64,000 nt of DNA from an uncultured Bacilli bacterium (GTDB taxonomy: Bacteria > Bacillota_I > Bacilli_A > RFN20 > DUOF01), in contig CALVUJ010000024.1 of the NCBI GenBank assembly GCA_944363575.1, positions 1 through 64,000 of the forward strand, given 5' to 3'. Numbering within the stretch: position 1 is the first letter of the stretch; the number at the start of each line of letters is the position of its first letter. Of this stretch, positions 63,017 through 64,000 are shown piece after piece. Under the pieces are notes generated by a model. The model saw only the letters and a list, made by a program, of their open reading frames with translations, made no database searches and had not been told where the DNA came from. A program made the translations under genes and the position numbers.

Positions 63017-63499
63017 GTGATAAAAAGTATAATTAATAAATATCCAAGATTATATGAAATATTTAAATTTTTGCTTGTTGGAGGATTTGCAACAATCATT
63101 GATTTTTTAGTTATGGCTTTAGTTTTATATGCGTTTAACCCTAGCCTTTATAATTATAGTTTTATTAATGCAATTATTGGTGATGCTTCCCCAAGCAATC
63201 TTGCAACTATAATAGGAACGGGATTAGGTTTTATTGCTGGATTAATATTCAACTATATATTTTCAATAATATTCGTATTTAATACTTCTAATACAGATTT
63301 TGCCAAAACAAAAAAAGGATTTTTTATTTTTTCTATGTTGTCATTAGTTGGCTTTTTTATACACACAATAGGTATGTACATTGGGTATGGATTATTAAAT
63401 ATTAATGAATGGTTAATAAAGATTGTTTTAACTTTTGTTGTTCTAATTTTCAACTACATTAGTAGAAAGAAAGTGGTTTTTAAGAATGAAAAAGAGTAG
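63017..63499 (+). CDS. GtrA-family membrane protein
   Basis: A 160-residue protein with four hydrophobic segments. GtrA-family pattern: YEIFKFLLVGGFATIIDF at the N-terminus, GFIAGLIFNYIFSIIFVFN in the middle, and LTFVVLIFNYISRKKVVFK at the end. These proteins help move lipid-linked sugars across the membrane for cell-surface glycosylation. It starts with GTG behind GAGGTG. It overlaps the following YfhO-type gene by 14 nt, so the two form an operon. In Bacillus, GtcA, CsbB and YfhO work together in lipoteichoic acid glycosylation, which fits this pairing. Confidence 0.88.
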   Translation: MIKSIINKYPRLYEIFKFLLVGGFATIIDFLVMALVLYAFNPSLYNYSFINAIIGDASPSNLATIIGTGLGFIAGLIFNYIFSIIFVFNTSNTDFAKTKKGFFIFSMLSLVGFFIHTIGMYIGYGLLNINEWLIKIVLTFVVLIFNYISRKKVVFKNEKE

Positions 63500-64000
63500 A
63501 CCATTTTTAAAATATACTCTTATTTTTTTAATCTTTTTATTAATTGGATTATTACCAATTGAAATATCTAATAAAAGACTATTATTTAGTGGATTACATA
63601 ACGATGGGTATACCCAACATCTTGTTTTTTTAAAAGATTATATAATTGATATTAAAAATTTTTTGTTTCATGGGGTTTCTTTCCCTTTATATAAATTTGA
63701 TGTAGGGTTAGGAGCAGATACGATTAACACCTATACATATTATTCACTTTTTGATATTTTTAACATAATAGCAATTATTTTACCAATAAAATATATAGAA
63801 GAAGCTTATTATATTATGGTTATGCTAAGACTATATTTAAGTGGTATCTTTATCATTATTTTAGCCAAAAAATATTTTAACGTAAAAAGTGAACAAGCAT
63901 TGATTTGTACTGCTATATCTTATGTGTTTTGCTATACTGTCATTTTTAGTGGGTTTAAACATGCTATGTTTATCAATGGACCATTATTATTGCCATTAAT
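63486..64000 (+). CDS. YfhO-family membrane glycosyltransferase-like protein (partial)
   Basis: About 171 residues are visible before the window ends. The start MKKSRPFLKY lies inside the gtrA end. A first hydrophobic helix is followed by the family pattern SGLHNDGYTQHLVFLKDYI (sugar-lipid-using enzymes have a D-G-x-x-Q-H motif here), and then FDVGLGADTINTYTYYSLFDIFN, as in YfhO (DUF6044-like) proteins. YfhO transfers sugars onto teichoic acids outside the cell. The 3' part lies outside the window. Confidence 0.8.
   Translation, partial: MKKSRPFLKYTLIFLIFLLIGLLPIEISNKRLLFSGLHNDGYTQHLVFLKDYIIDIKNFLFHGVSFPLYKFDVGLGADTINTYTYYSLFDIFNIIAIILPIKYIEEAYYIMVMLRLYLSGIFIIILAKKYFNVKSEQALICTAISYVFCYTVIFSGFKHAMFINGPLLLPL

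Noticed and set aside
1-64000. CRISPR arrays, complete insertion sequences, prophage or rRNA genes
   Set aside because: No regularly spaced repeats, transposase motifs, phage structural genes or rRNA signatures were seen on either strand.

Overview
The window is a very AT-rich (roughly 30% GC by eye), gene-dense chromosome segment of a low-GC Gram-positive bacterium. Genes are short-spaced or overlapping and start behind strong AGGAGG- or GGTGAT-type ribosome binding sites. T-box leaders, r-protein leaders, EzrA, RbgA, RNase HII, YlxR/YlxQ, an ornithine-free Gram-positive lipoprotein apparatus (LspA), and the gene order rimM-trmD-rplS-rbgA-rnhB, rimP-nusA-ylxR-ylxQ-infB-rbfA and ezrA-cysteine desulfurase all point to the Bacilli. 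Reduced accessory content and the gene fusions fit an uncultivated, probably anaerobic, gut-type lineage near the Erysipelotrichales/RF39/Mollicutes border; this placement is inference. TGA is used as a normal stop (rimM, trmD, the desulfurase and rbgA all end in TGA), so the standard bacterial code applies.

Layout. 0-6.6 kb: an ABC export cluster in which a YwaF-like membrane protein is fused to the ATPase, followed by its permease, a small anchored protein and a large Ig-like lipoprotein. 6.7-15 kb: rpsD (reverse) and a forward run of ezrA, cysteine desulfurase, rimM, trmD, an unknown gene, rplS, lepB, a CYTH protein and pnuC. 15-18.6 kb: ogt-tag alkylation repair pair, a decayed GNAT gene, rbgA-rnhB. 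18.6-23.4 kb: the rimP-nusA-infB-rbfA transcription/translation operon. 23.5-31.5 kb: an amino-acid dehydrogenase, ttcA, a zincin-like protein, pnp and a collagen-like lipoprotein. 31.6-42.2 kb: a MacB/FtsX-type ABC protein, dapA, hsp20, nrdDG, cca, a cation efflux protein and a small membrane protein. 42.2-46.5 kb, the most accessory-like part: a RdgB-IspH fusion, a decayed tRNA-Arg and a decayed DUF4143 ATPase, an intact tRNA-Arg(CCU), and an RRNPP-type HTH-TPR regulator divergent from a 39-residue peptide gene. 46.5-64 kb: DEAD-box helicase, trpS, ABC-F ATPase, rpmB, an Asn-type T-box with gatCAB, a second FtsX-type ABC protein, an Ile-type T-box with ileS-lspA-rluD, and at the right edge GtrA plus a YfhO-family protein running off the window.

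How parts work together: gatCAB (T-box specifier AAC), ileS (T-box specifier ATC) and trpS feed translation. The rimP-rbfA, rbgA and rimM genes support ribosome assembly. The cysteine desulfurase can supply sulfur for Fe-S proteins such as IspH and NrdG and for TtcA-type tRNA thiolation. NrdD/NrdG make deoxynucleotides anaerobically. The best candidate for an undescribed system is the HTH-TPR regulator with its divergent small peptide gene (45.3-46.5 kb). Next come the RdgB-IspH fusion and the YwaF-ABC fusion exporter.
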